This document shows positions 24,295 to 32,104 of a DNA stretch of 64,000 nt, one piece after another. Where the stretch lies: contig CACYLU010000010.1 of NCBI GenBank assembly GCA_902775375.1, positions 1-64,000 on the forward strand, in the 5' to 3' direction. Under the pieces are notes generated by a model. That model had not been told where the DNA came from and did no database searches. It was given only the letters and a program-made list of their open reading frames with translations. The DNA comes from an uncultured Bacteroidales bacterium. GTDB lineage: Bacteria; Bacteroidota; Bacteroidia; Bacteroidales; Bacteroidaceae. The number at the start of each line of letters is the position of its first letter. The stretch's first letter is position 1. The position numbers and the translations under genes were made by a program.

Positions 24295-26811
24295 CTAAAT
24301 CACTGTCAACTTCACTTCACTTACACCAAACCTACTCTTAACATTGACCAAGATATCACCAGGCTTAGCGAAAGGACGGACGATAATTTGTCCATAGGCA
24401 CGCCAAGTGGTGAAATTAGCATGGTTGAAACTCTTCATGCCATCGATACTGCCATTGCCACAGCCCACCAACTCACCATTCCCTGTTACTGTCACCTTCA
24501 CAGGAACTTCTTCGTCTGTCACCTTATTTCCACCCCTATCTATTACTTTTACTTGGATATAAGACAAATCATGTCGATTAGCTTCTAACAGCACCTTATC
24601 AGGCCTCAATTCAATACCATGAGGTACAGAAGCAGTTCTTAATACGGCCTTGCCAATCACTTTGCCAACTTTATAAGCTATAGCTTCCAAACGTCCTGGC
24701 TCGAACGGGATTTCAAATTCAGCAATATAATGTTCATTTACTTCAGCCTCAGCTATCACCATTCCGTGAAGCGTCAATTTAACCTTATCACCTTTAGTGA
24801 ATACCCTCACTTTCATTGGTTTGCCTTCATTGCCCAACCAGTTCCAATGATGGAACTCATTGGGCCATCCCCATGGTGTCATATTCTCCACCATCCCCTC
24901 AGGAATGGGCTCGTGCACCAACATCTCCACGGGAGTAACATCCCACAATACATTGCGATAGTAGCCTTGAGGTTTCTTACGACCTGTGATATCCAAATCG
25001 CCACACCAAGAGATGTATCTCGGGAAGAGGTTAGGCATAGTCTCAAATTGAATATCATATAGCATTTCAGGTTTGATACCTTTTGGTAACTTTCCTCTAC
25101 TGAGAACATCTTGAGCGCGGTTATCAATCTCTTTGGCATAAGTGGCCTCTCCTGCACTTACTTCTCCCAAGTAGTCCATGGCAGTCCATACAAAGTCACC
25201 GATTACGTATAACTTGTCAAGTACTGGTTTCCAATATTCATATGCTTGAGAAGAATAGGAGGCAGCAGTAAAGAATACTCGATTAGGAAAAGCCTGATGG
25301 TCGGTTTCAATTTTGCTGGACATATTGTTGTAGCCACAAATATCGAGTGCTTCCATCTGAGGTAGTGCATTTTTCCATCCACCCGTCACCATATGAGGAG
25401 AAATAACTTGTGTAATAAATCTTGTTGGGTCAAGTTCCCTTACGCGTTTGATCAACTCGGCCTGTATACGCAAGGCATCTTTCGTCGACTGGCAAGGTAT
25501 TTCATTACCGATGCTCCACATAATCACACTCGGATGATTCCTGTCACGCTTGATCATATTAGTTAAGTCGGGCTCCCATGTTTCCTTAAAATAAGTAGCA
25601 TAATCTTGCGGCGTCTTATGAACTTCCCATACATCAGTAAACTCATCAATAACCAACATGCCTAATTCATCACAAGCATCAAGGAAATACGAAGATGGTG
25701 GGTTATGAACAGTGCGTACAGCATTGTAGCCAGCCTCTTTAAGCAACTCCACTTTACGGTATTCCGCACGCTTAAACGCTGCTGCTCCCAAAAAACCATT
25801 ATCATGGTGTATACAGCCACCTTTTAAGGTCATCAACTCACCATTCAAACGGAATCCCTTATCGGCAGAAACCTCAATCTTACGCACACCAAATTTCTGC
25901 TTAAATTCATCTAATACTTTATCGCCTTGTTTGATGGTAATCTCTGCTGTATAAAGATAAGGATTGTCAAGCGACCAGATAACCGCTCTACTCACATGCA
26001 GCATCTGCGTCAACTTTACCCATGAGTTAGCTCTTACTTCTATCTCCTGATGTGCGTTGCCAACATTTCTGCCTCTATGGGAGCGAATCACAACTTGCAC
26101 ACTGACGTTTTCATCTTGAGGCGTTTCGTTCACCACTCGAGCTTCAACATTCACTTTTGTTTCATAATTATCAAGATAGGCCAATGTTACAAAGGCACCC
26201 CAAGGATCCACGTGAATAGGGTCAAACATCTCCAACTTCACATCACGATAGATACCCGCACCTGAATACCAATGCGTATTGCGTCCATTGTTTCTACAAC
26301 GCACTGCAATGATATTATCCTCTCCCACTGGTTTTAAAGCACTAGTAATATCATAATAATACGGGCAATAGCCATTAACATGATTGCCAACCATGATTCC
26401 ATTCACCCACACCTTAGTTTCGTTATAAGTGCCATCAAAGCTAATTTTAACCAACTTTCCTTCAAAGTTCTTATCAGTCGTGATGATTTTACGATACCAA
26501 CCTGTACCACCCATCACATGACCTGTAGCATTACGTCCAGGAGATTGCTTGCTGAACGGGCCAATCTGCTCATCATTATCACCTCCTGGTAAAGGTATCA
26601 AGCTAAAATCGTGCGGCAAATCAACGAGTTTCCAATCAGTATCATCATAATCCATGAGCTCAGCACCATTCAATTCTGTTGGAGCAAACTTCCATCCTTC
26701 ATTGATGAGCATTTCTCTCACGGGCTCAACTTCTGGGACATCATAATAACCGCCATAGCTATAAGCGCCTTCAATAGGCATACTCAGCTTCTTAGCATCT
26801 ATACTTCTCAT
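24295..26811 (-). CDS. Glycoside hydrolase family 2 protein lacking the expected nucleophile
   Basis: The 838-residue protein lacks a signal peptide, so it is probably cytoplasmic. The order is: GH2 sugar-binding jelly roll (about 60-200, DLPHDFSLIPLP; VWVNGIMVGNHVNGYCPYY), Ig-like domain (about 205-310), TIM barrel (about 315-600), DUF4982 and a C-terminal Ig-like domain. The acid/base Glu437 is present in WSIGNEIPC. In homologues with DFVWTAMDYLGE the nucleophile lies in a TESYP-type motif about 20 residues upstream. Here that site reads TAASYS with Ala517. A beta-galactosidase-type retaining mechanism is therefore doubtful. Its -7 box is 27 bases upstream. Confidence 0.85.
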   Translation of the reverse strand: MRSIDAKKLSMPIEGAYSYGGYYDVPEVEPVREMLINEGWKFAPTELNGAELMDYDDTDWKLVDLPHDFSLIPLPGGDNDEQIGPFSKQSPGRNATGHVMGGTGWYRKIITTDKNFEGKLVKISFDGTYNETKVWVNGIMVGNHVNGYCPYYYDITSALKPVGEDNIIAVRCRNNGRNTHWYSGAGIYRDVKLEMFDPIHVDPWGAFVTLAYLDNYETKVNVEARVVNETPQDENVSVQVVIRSHRGRNVGNAHQEIEVRANSWVKLTQMLHVSRAVIWSLDNPYLYTAEITIKQGDKVLDEFKQKFGVRKIEVSADKGFRLNGELMTLKGGCIHHDNGFLGAAAFKRAEYRKVELLKEAGYNAVRTVHNPPSSYFLDACDELGMLVIDEFTDVWEVHKTPQDYATYFKETWEPDLTNMIKRDRNHPSVIMWSIGNEIPCQSTKDALRIQAELIKRVRELDPTRFITQVISPHMVTGGWKNALPQMEALDICGYNNMSSKIETDHQAFPNRVFFTAASYSSQAYEYWKPVLDKLYVIGDFVWTAMDYLGEVSAGEATYAKEIDNRAQDVLSRGKLPKGIKPEMLYDIQFETMPNLFPRYISWCGDLDITGRKKPQGYYRNVLWDVTPVEMLVHEPIPEGMVENMTPWGWPNEFHHWNWLGNEGKPMKVRVFTKGDKVKLTLHGMVIAEAEVNEHYIAEFEIPFEPGRLEAIAYKVGKVIGKAVLRTASVPHGIELRPDKVLLEANRHDLSYIQVKVIDRGGNKVTDEEVPVKVTVTGNGELVGCGNGSIDGMKSFNHANFTTWRAYGQIIVRPFAKPGDILVNVKSRFGVSEVKLTVI

Positions 26812-26837
26812 GATATTAGATTTTACATTCTATGTTG

Positions 26838-26845
26838 CAAAGGTA
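26838..26845 (-). promoter_or_regulatory. -7 box of the GH2 gene
   Basis: The minus strand reads TACCTTTG, a consensus TAnnTTTG. Confidence 0.55.
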
Positions 26846-26899
26846 ACAAAACTATTCGCATTTCCCACCATATAAAAGAAAATAGTTTGCATTGTAAAC

Positions 26900-26933
26900 A
26901 AAAAAACTCCCTCACCATATATTGATAAGAGAG
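26900..26933 (-). terminator. Terminator of the tmRNA gene
   Basis: On the minus strand CTCTCTTATCA pairs with TGGTGAGGGAG (three G-U pairs) around a five-base loop and is followed by TTTTTTTG. It lies about 45 bases beyond the tmRNA 3' end. Confidence 0.7.
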
Positions 26934-26979
26934 ATAGCTTTTTATTCATAAAAGCACACACAAGCATATAACTGGAAAA

Positions 26980-27375
26980 TGGTGGAGTTGGAGGGAGTCG
27001 AACCCTCGTCCAAACGAGGAAACCGTAAGCTTTCTACATGCTTATCTTTGACTATATTTTCGTGTTACGGCAGAACCAAAGCCATCAACCGCAACCTTAT
27101 CTCCTAAGTTTTCATCCTTGCATCGGAGCCTACAAAGACTATCCCCGATATTGCTGCGCCACTATATCAGACTGCTTCGGAGCAAGAGCTTCTGAGTGAC
27201 GTCTCGTCTCAGCACCTGGTGCCGAGATAAAGCAGATCTACTATACTTCGATCAAGCAGCGAGAGCATAATTGTTGTTGCCAGATAATTGTTGAAAGCTC
27301 AGATTAAAGTGCAAACTCACGAGGCACTGCATGCTTACTTACCTTTTCTGCTCGCTGTCAAAACCAAACAACCCC
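26980..27375 (-). ncRNA. ssrA: Transfer-messenger RNA (tmRNA)
   Basis: The 396-base RNA rescues stalled ribosomes. The 5' end GGGGTTG pairs with the 3' end CAACTCC (one G-U), followed by A and an encoded CCA. The T arm is GAGGG-TTCGACT-CCCTC. The tag frame ends GGC AAC AAC AAT TAT GCT CTC GCT GCT TGA, giving GNNNYALAA, a Bacteroidota-type tag with the usual ALAA degradation end. The D-like loop and the pseudoknot region lie between. The 5' end is set by the acceptor pairing. A consensus -7 box is 29 bases upstream. Confidence 0.95.
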
Positions 27376-27403
27376 AAAGAACGATTTTTGTCGTTAGACG
27401 ACA

Positions 27404-27411
27404 CAAATATA
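27404..27411 (-). promoter_or_regulatory. -7 box of ssrA
   Basis: The minus strand reads TATATTTG, matching TAnnTTTG. Confidence 0.55.
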
Positions 27412-27475
27412 GAGCTAGTTTTTATATTTACAAAATATTTCGGGTGAAAAACACCAACCTGTCAACATTAATTAG

Positions 27476-27488
27476 TAACTTTACACCC
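27476..27488 (+). promoter_or_regulatory. Variant promoter motif before pncA
   Basis: TAACTTTACACCC lies 22 bases before the pncA ATG. The same CTTTACACCC extension occurs at matching distance before the phospholipase-D-like gene and cmk, so it looks like a variant -7/initiation motif. Confidence 0.45.
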
Positions 27489-27510
27489 AAAGACATACAT
27501 TATACAAACT

Positions 27511-28077
27511 ATGAACAGACTTCTTTTAATAGTAGACCCTCAGATTGACTTTATCAGCGGTTCATTGGCGGTAAACGGTGCTGCAAAAGCTATGGACGCT
27601 TTAGCAGATTACCTTTATAAAAGAGATGAACTGTATCAATATAAGATAGTTACCAACGATTGGCATCCTCTAAATCATTGCTCATTTCAGAGAAACGGTG
27701 GTTCGTGGCCAGTACATTGCGTACAATATAGTATAGGAGCTGCCATTTATCCAAAGCTTTTGGAGCCTCTATTTAATATAAATTCTACTACAAAAGTGTT
27801 GACAAAGGGCAATAATCCTAGAATTGAAGAGTATTCAGTATTCAAGAATCGTTCCTCGGCTAACTACATAAATAGAATCATTAACATGAAGCAAATTGAG
27901 CAGATTGATTTGTGCGGTATTGCAGGTGACTATTGCGTGCTTGATACGCTAAAGGATGGCATTAAGTTTTATGGCAAAGACATGTTCAATGTATTAATGC
28001 CCTACGTCGTTTCTATAGATAATGGAAAGACACTCAACGAATTTGTAAAGAATAATTCCATCAAAGTAACATACTGA
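27511..28077 (+). CDS. pncA: Nicotinamidase
   Basis: A 188-residue isochorismatase-fold enzyme that deamidates nicotinamide to nicotinate for NAD salvage. The catalytic triad is visible: Asp9 (LLIVDPQIDF), Lys near 106 (TKGNNPRIEEYS) and Cys142 (GIAGDYCVLDT). The metal-site segment VTNDWHP is also present. The next gene, 8 bases downstream, uses its product. Confidence 0.93.
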   Translation: MNRLLLIVDPQIDFISGSLAVNGAAKAMDALADYLYKRDELYQYKIVTNDWHPLNHCSFQRNGGSWPVHCVQYSIGAAIYPKLLEPLFNINSTTKVLTKGNNPRIEEYSVFKNRSSANYINRIINMKQIEQIDLCGIAGDYCVLDTLKDGIKFYGKDMFNVLMPYVVSIDNGKTLNEFVKNNSIKVTY

Positions 28078-28085
28078 TACTTACT

Positions 28086-29300
28086 ATGAAAATTCAACAA
28101 ATTATCAATCATTTTACCGACGATGACCTTTATAAGTTATCGATGTGTTGTGCTGTGATAGACAATTTCCCCCGCGTTCAAGTAAAATACCAGTTTGTTG
28201 ATCGTAACGACACAGTATATCCTACTGGTTTTGCCGATGAGCTGAAACGTCAAATTGCTCTATTGGAGAACGTAACTATTACAGATAAAGAAATTGACTT
28301 CTTACGTCGTAAATGTTCTTTTATACCTGAATGGTTCTACACCTATCTGAAAGGTTATCGCTTCAACCACGAATGGGTAAAGGCATGGCAAGACGACAAA
28401 GGCTTGCTCCATATCGAGTTTGAAGGATGTTGGGCAGACACCATCCTGTTAGAGGTAAAGGTATTAGCCATCATCTCAGAACTGTACTATATTATGACCA
28501 ACCAGACTGACAAACTGAACTACGAGGAATACTACGACAAAGCTTATCACAAAGCAGAGCGTTTGCTAAAAGCAGGCTGTGTGTTCAGTGACTTCGGCAC
28601 GCGTCGTAGAGCATCGTTTGAAGCTGAAGAGACAGCCATTAGAGCTATGAAGGACTGCTACAACTCTCACAAGTGGAAAGGCAAGTTCGTAGGCACCAGC
28701 AATGTCTACTTGGCCATGAAGTATAATCTAGTGCCTGTAGGCACAATGGCTCACGAATTCATCTGCGCTATCGGAGGCATGTATGGTCCACAGATGGCCA
28801 ACCACATTGCTATGAACAGGTGGCGCAATACTTTCCGCGGAGCACTAGGCACATACCTCTACGACAGTTTTGGTTGGGACATCTTCGACCACAACTTTAG
28901 CGAAGACTTTGCCAATCAATTTAAGGGTCTACGCGTGGATAGTGGTAACAACTTTGAACAACTGCACAAAATTGTGAAAAAATACCAATCGTTAGGTATT
29001 GACCCTCGTACTAAACAGATTATTTTCAGCAATGCGCTCGATACCGACCGTGCCATCGAGATACAGCAATATGCACAAAAACTTTGCCAGCCATCGTTCG
29101 GAATTGGCACCCACTTCACCAATGACTTCGAGGGCGTTGAACCTATGAACATTGTAATCAAACTAATTGCTGCTAAAATTACCGAAAGTTGGAGTTTTTA
29201 CAACGACACCTGCAAAATTAGCGAGGACAAGGGCAAGCACACAGGTAAGCCCGAGGTAATTAAACGATTCATGGAGGCTATACATTATCAAGAAGACTAA
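28086..29300 (+). CDS. pncB: Nicotinate phosphoribosyltransferase
   Basis: The 404-residue enzyme makes nicotinate mononucleotide from nicotinate and phosphoribosyl pyrophosphate (Preiss-Handler pathway). Typical segments are FTDDDLYKLSMCCAV, FGTRRRASFEAEE, GTMAHEFICAIGGMYG (conserved His) and LRVDSGNNFEQ. Length is normal. It forms a salvage pair with pncA upstream and is followed 7 bases later by menA. Confidence 0.95.
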   Translation: MKIQQIINHFTDDDLYKLSMCCAVIDNFPRVQVKYQFVDRNDTVYPTGFADELKRQIALLENVTITDKEIDFLRRKCSFIPEWFYTYLKGYRFNHEWVKAWQDDKGLLHIEFEGCWADTILLEVKVLAIISELYYIMTNQTDKLNYEEYYDKAYHKAERLLKAGCVFSDFGTRRRASFEAEETAIRAMKDCYNSHKWKGKFVGTSNVYLAMKYNLVPVGTMAHEFICAIGGMYGPQMANHIAMNRWRNTFRGALGTYLYDSFGWDIFDHNFSEDFANQFKGLRVDSGNNFEQLHKIVKKYQSLGIDPRTKQIIFSNALDTDRAIEIQQYAQKLCQPSFGIGTHFTNDFEGVEPMNIVIKLIAAKITESWSFYNDTCKISEDKGKHTGKPEVIKRFMEAIHYQED

Positions 29301-29307
29301 TAGTAAT

Positions 29308-30225
29308 ATGGAAGAGAAGATAAAAGTAAACTCATTGAATGCATGGTTCTTGGGTATACGTCCCACAAGTTTGGGAGCATCGTTAATGACAGTTATGCTT
29401 GGTGCAGGTTTGGCTCATGGTTTCAAACCCGACCTTTTTTCATGGCCCATTGCCATTATGTGTTGGCTGTTTGCCTGGTGTATGCACATTGCTGCCAACC
29501 TTATCAACGACGTGGTAGATTATAACCGAGGATTGGATAAAAGCGATCCGGAACGAATTGACCGCATCTATGCCAATGGATTGATTACTAAGAAAATGGC
29601 ATACACGACTATTGGTACCGCTCTATTTTTAGGCTGTCTGATTGGGCTTACCATATTATATCTAGTATGGGATCACCTTTTGTGGGGTGGATGGGAAATA
29701 GTGCTTATGGGTGCAATCGTGGTAGCTTGCACATTCCTCTACAGCACCACCTTTGCGTATCACGGATTGGGCGATCTTGCTGTTTTGCTCTGCTTCGGTC
29801 TGATTCCTGTATGTGGCACTTTCTATGTACTGACCTATACCGTTACATGGGATGCTGTATGGGCCTCCATCGTAGCAGGATGTTCTATAGATACGCTGCT
29901 GATAGTGAACAATTATCGTGACCGTGATGAAGATTATGAATCTGGGAAACACACCAGTGTTGGTATCTTGGGTGAACCATTTGGACGCTGGTTTTACTTG
30001 ATTGCTGGACTTATTTGCGTGGCTATGGTGGTATTGCTGTACCTTGATGGCTGTATCAGTTGGATAGGCCTGCTTTACTCTACAGTGCCTTACCTTATCC
30101 TGCATATTAACTCCTGGATTAAACTGAACAGAATCAGAGAAGGTAATGCGTTGAATGTTATTTACTATGAGAGCCCAAGGAACTTCACATTGTTAGGCAT
30201 TCTGCTGACTATTGCACTTTGGTAA
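29308..30225 (+). CDS. menA: 1,4-dihydroxy-2-naphthoate polyprenyltransferase MenA
   Basis: A 305-residue UbiA-superfamily membrane enzyme with about eight to nine helices. It attaches the polyprenyl chain to dihydroxynaphthoate in menaquinone synthesis. The two Asp-rich motifs are NDVVDYNRGLDKSDPER and NNYRDRDEDYESGKHT. Menaquinone is the expected acceptor of the Nqr pump encoded at 5-11 kb. Confidence 0.92.
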   Translation: MEEKIKVNSLNAWFLGIRPTSLGASLMTVMLGAGLAHGFKPDLFSWPIAIMCWLFAWCMHIAANLINDVVDYNRGLDKSDPERIDRIYANGLITKKMAYTTIGTALFLGCLIGLTILYLVWDHLLWGGWEIVLMGAIVVACTFLYSTTFAYHGLGDLAVLLCFGLIPVCGTFYVLTYTVTWDAVWASIVAGCSIDTLLIVNNYRDRDEDYESGKHTSVGILGEPFGRWFYLIAGLICVAMVVLLYLDGCISWIGLLYSTVPYLILHINSWIKLNRIREGNALNVIYYESPRNFTLLGILLTIALW

Positions 30226-30229
30226 GAAA

Positions 30230-31102
30230 ATGAACGTAGTCTCGCAACTGTTGTATTTAGGTTGGTGGTTCTTCAGAACTAGGTTCTTGGGAAGACGAAA
30301 GCCTTTGCAAAGCGTGGTCTTCGTAACCAACGGATGCAACAGTACTTGTCGGCATTGTACGAATTGCACAAAATCAGGGGGTAGCTATTACAAAACATTC
30401 GATGAAATCGCCAAAGACTTGGAATACTGCTATGCTGAGGGAGCTAGGATACTCGACATTGAGGGAGTAAACCTTTTGCATTGGCAAGATGGGGGTCACC
30501 AGGTGAACGAGATTTTCCAATTGGCAAAAGACAAAAACTTCTACAGTACCTCTACCATGATACCTGCATCCAACTATGCAGCATGGAAGGCTATGGGCAT
30601 TGATGTGGATGTGTTGTGGGTGAGCATCATGGGCATAAACGACTGCAATTCACTGAAAACATTGAACGATGCTTCATTATATATGGTACTGAACACACAG
30701 AACTATTTAGAGTTGCACACCGTATTGATGTTTGTTGAACAACACCCATCCATCAGACAAATTGCATTTAATTTCCACACTCCTTTCGCAGGGTCTGAGC
30801 ATATGGCATTAAACAATCAACAGCGAGAGAAGGTCATACAGCAATTAATAGCTTATAAGCGTAAAGGGTATCGCATTATGAATAGTATTTCAGGATTGAA
30901 GAACATGAAGACATTGCGTTTCAAACGGCATTGCTGGATATGCAATTTCATCTACTGCGATGATCGCCACTCGCCACATTGCATAGATGATAAGGCGAGT
31001 GGTGTTTGTAATCATTGTGGCTTCAGCATGGCAGGCGAGATGAATGCCGTGTTCAACATGAAGCCAGACACGATTCTGGAAGGATTGGGCATCAGAATTT
31101 AA
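30230..31102 (+). CDS. Radical SAM protein of unknown function
   Basis: The 290-residue protein has the radical SAM ligands C36, C40 and C43 (GCNSTCRHCTNC). The C-terminus is Cys-rich (CWICNFIYCDD, HSPHCIDD, GVCNHCGF) and may hold an auxiliary iron-sulfur cluster, as in SPASM or twitch domains. The N-terminus is amphipathic (LLYLGWWFFRTRFLG), suggesting membrane contact. ATG 30230 lies 4 bases after the menA stop, so the two are probably coupled; an earlier TTG start overlapping menA is rejected. A role near quinone metabolism is only a guess from position. Confidence 0.85.
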   Translation: MNVVSQLLYLGWWFFRTRFLGRRKPLQSVVFVTNGCNSTCRHCTNCTKSGGSYYKTFDEIAKDLEYCYAEGARILDIEGVNLLHWQDGGHQVNEIFQLAKDKNFYSTSTMIPASNYAAWKAMGIDVDVLWVSIMGINDCNSLKTLNDASLYMVLNTQNYLELHTVLMFVEQHPSIRQIAFNFHTPFAGSEHMALNNQQREKVIQQLIAYKRKGYRIMNSISGLKNMKTLRFKRHCWICNFIYCDDRHSPHCIDDKASGVCNHCGFSMAGEMNAVFNMKPDTILEGLGIRI

Positions 31103-31114
31103 TAAAAAAGAATT

Positions 31115-31585
31115 ATGGAAGAATTAATATTAAATCAGCACAACAAGGTGGAATACCCGCCCATGCATACTACGGAGCATATCATAAACCGAACGATGAT
31201 CAACCTCTTTGGCTGCGGACGCTCGGTAGAAGCACACATAGAGCGAAAGAAAAGCAAGCTTGACTATAGGTTAGCCACTTGCCCCACCCCAGAACAAGTG
31301 CAACAACTCGAAGATATAGTGAATGAGGTGATACACCGTCACCTGCCCGTTACAACTGAATTTATCACGCAAGCTGCTGCCCAAGGCCGTTTTGATATGG
31401 AACGTTTGCCAGGTGATGCCTCTGAGACAGTTCGTGTCGTGAAAGTTGGAGACTATGATGAGTGTCTCTGTATCGGCCAGCATGTACAGAACACTAGCGA
31501 GATAGGCACTTTCAAACTACTGAGCCACAATTATAATCCAGAGACTTGCATCTGGCGCATAAGATTTAAATTAATTGACAAATAA
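31115..31585 (+). CDS. AlaX-like trans-editing protein
   Basis: The 156-residue protein resembles the editing (SAD) domain of alanyl- and threonyl-tRNA synthetases. The zinc-site pattern is present: H18 and H22 in HTTEHIIN, C119 and H123 in CIGQHVQNT. Such free-standing domains deacylate mischarged tRNAs (for example Ser-tRNA-Ala). It ends a run of five closely spaced plus-strand genes starting at pncA. Confidence 0.82.
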   Translation: MEELILNQHNKVEYPPMHTTEHIINRTMINLFGCGRSVEAHIERKKSKLDYRLATCPTPEQVQQLEDIVNEVIHRHLPVTTEFITQAAAQGRFDMERLPGDASETVRVVKVGDYDECLCIGQHVQNTSEIGTFKLLSHNYNPETCIWRIRFKLIDK

Positions 31586-31610
31586 CAATTGACAATTGAC
31601 AATTAATTAT
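31575..31610 (+). repeat. Short AACAATTG/GACAATTG repeats
   Basis: AACAATTGACAATTGACAATTAATTATT holds three overlapping ACAATTG/ACAATTA units just after the AlaX gene. It resembles the repeat-like stretch inside nudC. A promoter-like TATCTTTA follows at 31611-31618. Confidence 0.4.
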
Positions 31611-31650
31611 TATCTTTACGGCAGTCAATAACAATTAAAATAATAATACC

Positions 31651-32088
31651 ATGGGAAATTACATTCCAAAACCTATTGATTTGAGTGATGTTAGCATCAG
31701 CGAAGATTTAAGAGAGTTGCGTGAAGCCATTGCAGAAAACACGCACGAAGTATGGGCAGAAAATCGTATGCGTGAAGGCTGGACATATGGCCCACAGCGC
31801 GATGACAAAAAGAAACAAACACCAGATATGGTACCTTATGCTCAACTTTCCGAAAAAGAGAAAGAGTATGACCGTGCCACTGCTTGGCGCACCATCAAAC
31901 TACTCAAGAAACTGGGCTATGACATCGTTAAAAGCAAAGAGACTCCATTATATAATGAACTGATTACCCGTGTTCGTGAGATTGAACATGCCAACCACTG
32001 TAGCCAATGTGGAGGTGTCATCTTCAAGCACCAAGTATTTTGCGAGCATTGCGGTAAAAAGCTCGACAAGGAAGACTTCACCTCATAA
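31651..32088 (+). CDS. RyR-domain protein with C-terminal zinc ribbon
   Basis: The 145-residue protein starts with a ryanodine-receptor-type RyR repeat (about 6-100): conserved ENTHEVWAENRMREGWTYGP, VPYAQLSEKEKEYDRAT and KLLKKLGYDI. A zinc ribbon follows (C117, C120, C131, C134). Bacterial RyR domains are thought, from comparative genomics, to bind nucleotide-like ligands and to regulate effectors; that is family-level inference. The zinc ribbon may mediate oligomerisation or contact with the neighbouring membrane protein, whose gene starts 16 bases downstream. A possible promoter lies between this gene and the AlaX gene. Confidence 0.85.
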   Translation: MGNYIPKPIDLSDVSISEDLRELREAIAENTHEVWAENRMREGWTYGPQRDDKKKQTPDMVPYAQLSEKEKEYDRATAWRTIKLLKKLGYDIVKSKETPLYNELITRVREIEHANHCSQCGGVIFKHQVFCEHCGKKLDKEDFTS

Positions 32089-32104
32089 GCTATACTCCCC
32101 CAAT

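Noticed and set aside
26980-27020. Isolated tRNA on the minus strand
   Set aside because: The T-arm-like sequence is the 3' end of the tmRNA; the matching 5' end and tag frame are present about 390 bases away.
31970-32104. Upstream extension of the membrane protein into the RyR gene
   Set aside because: It overlaps the RyR gene's zinc ribbon in another frame; the ATG at 32105 begins the first membrane helix directly.
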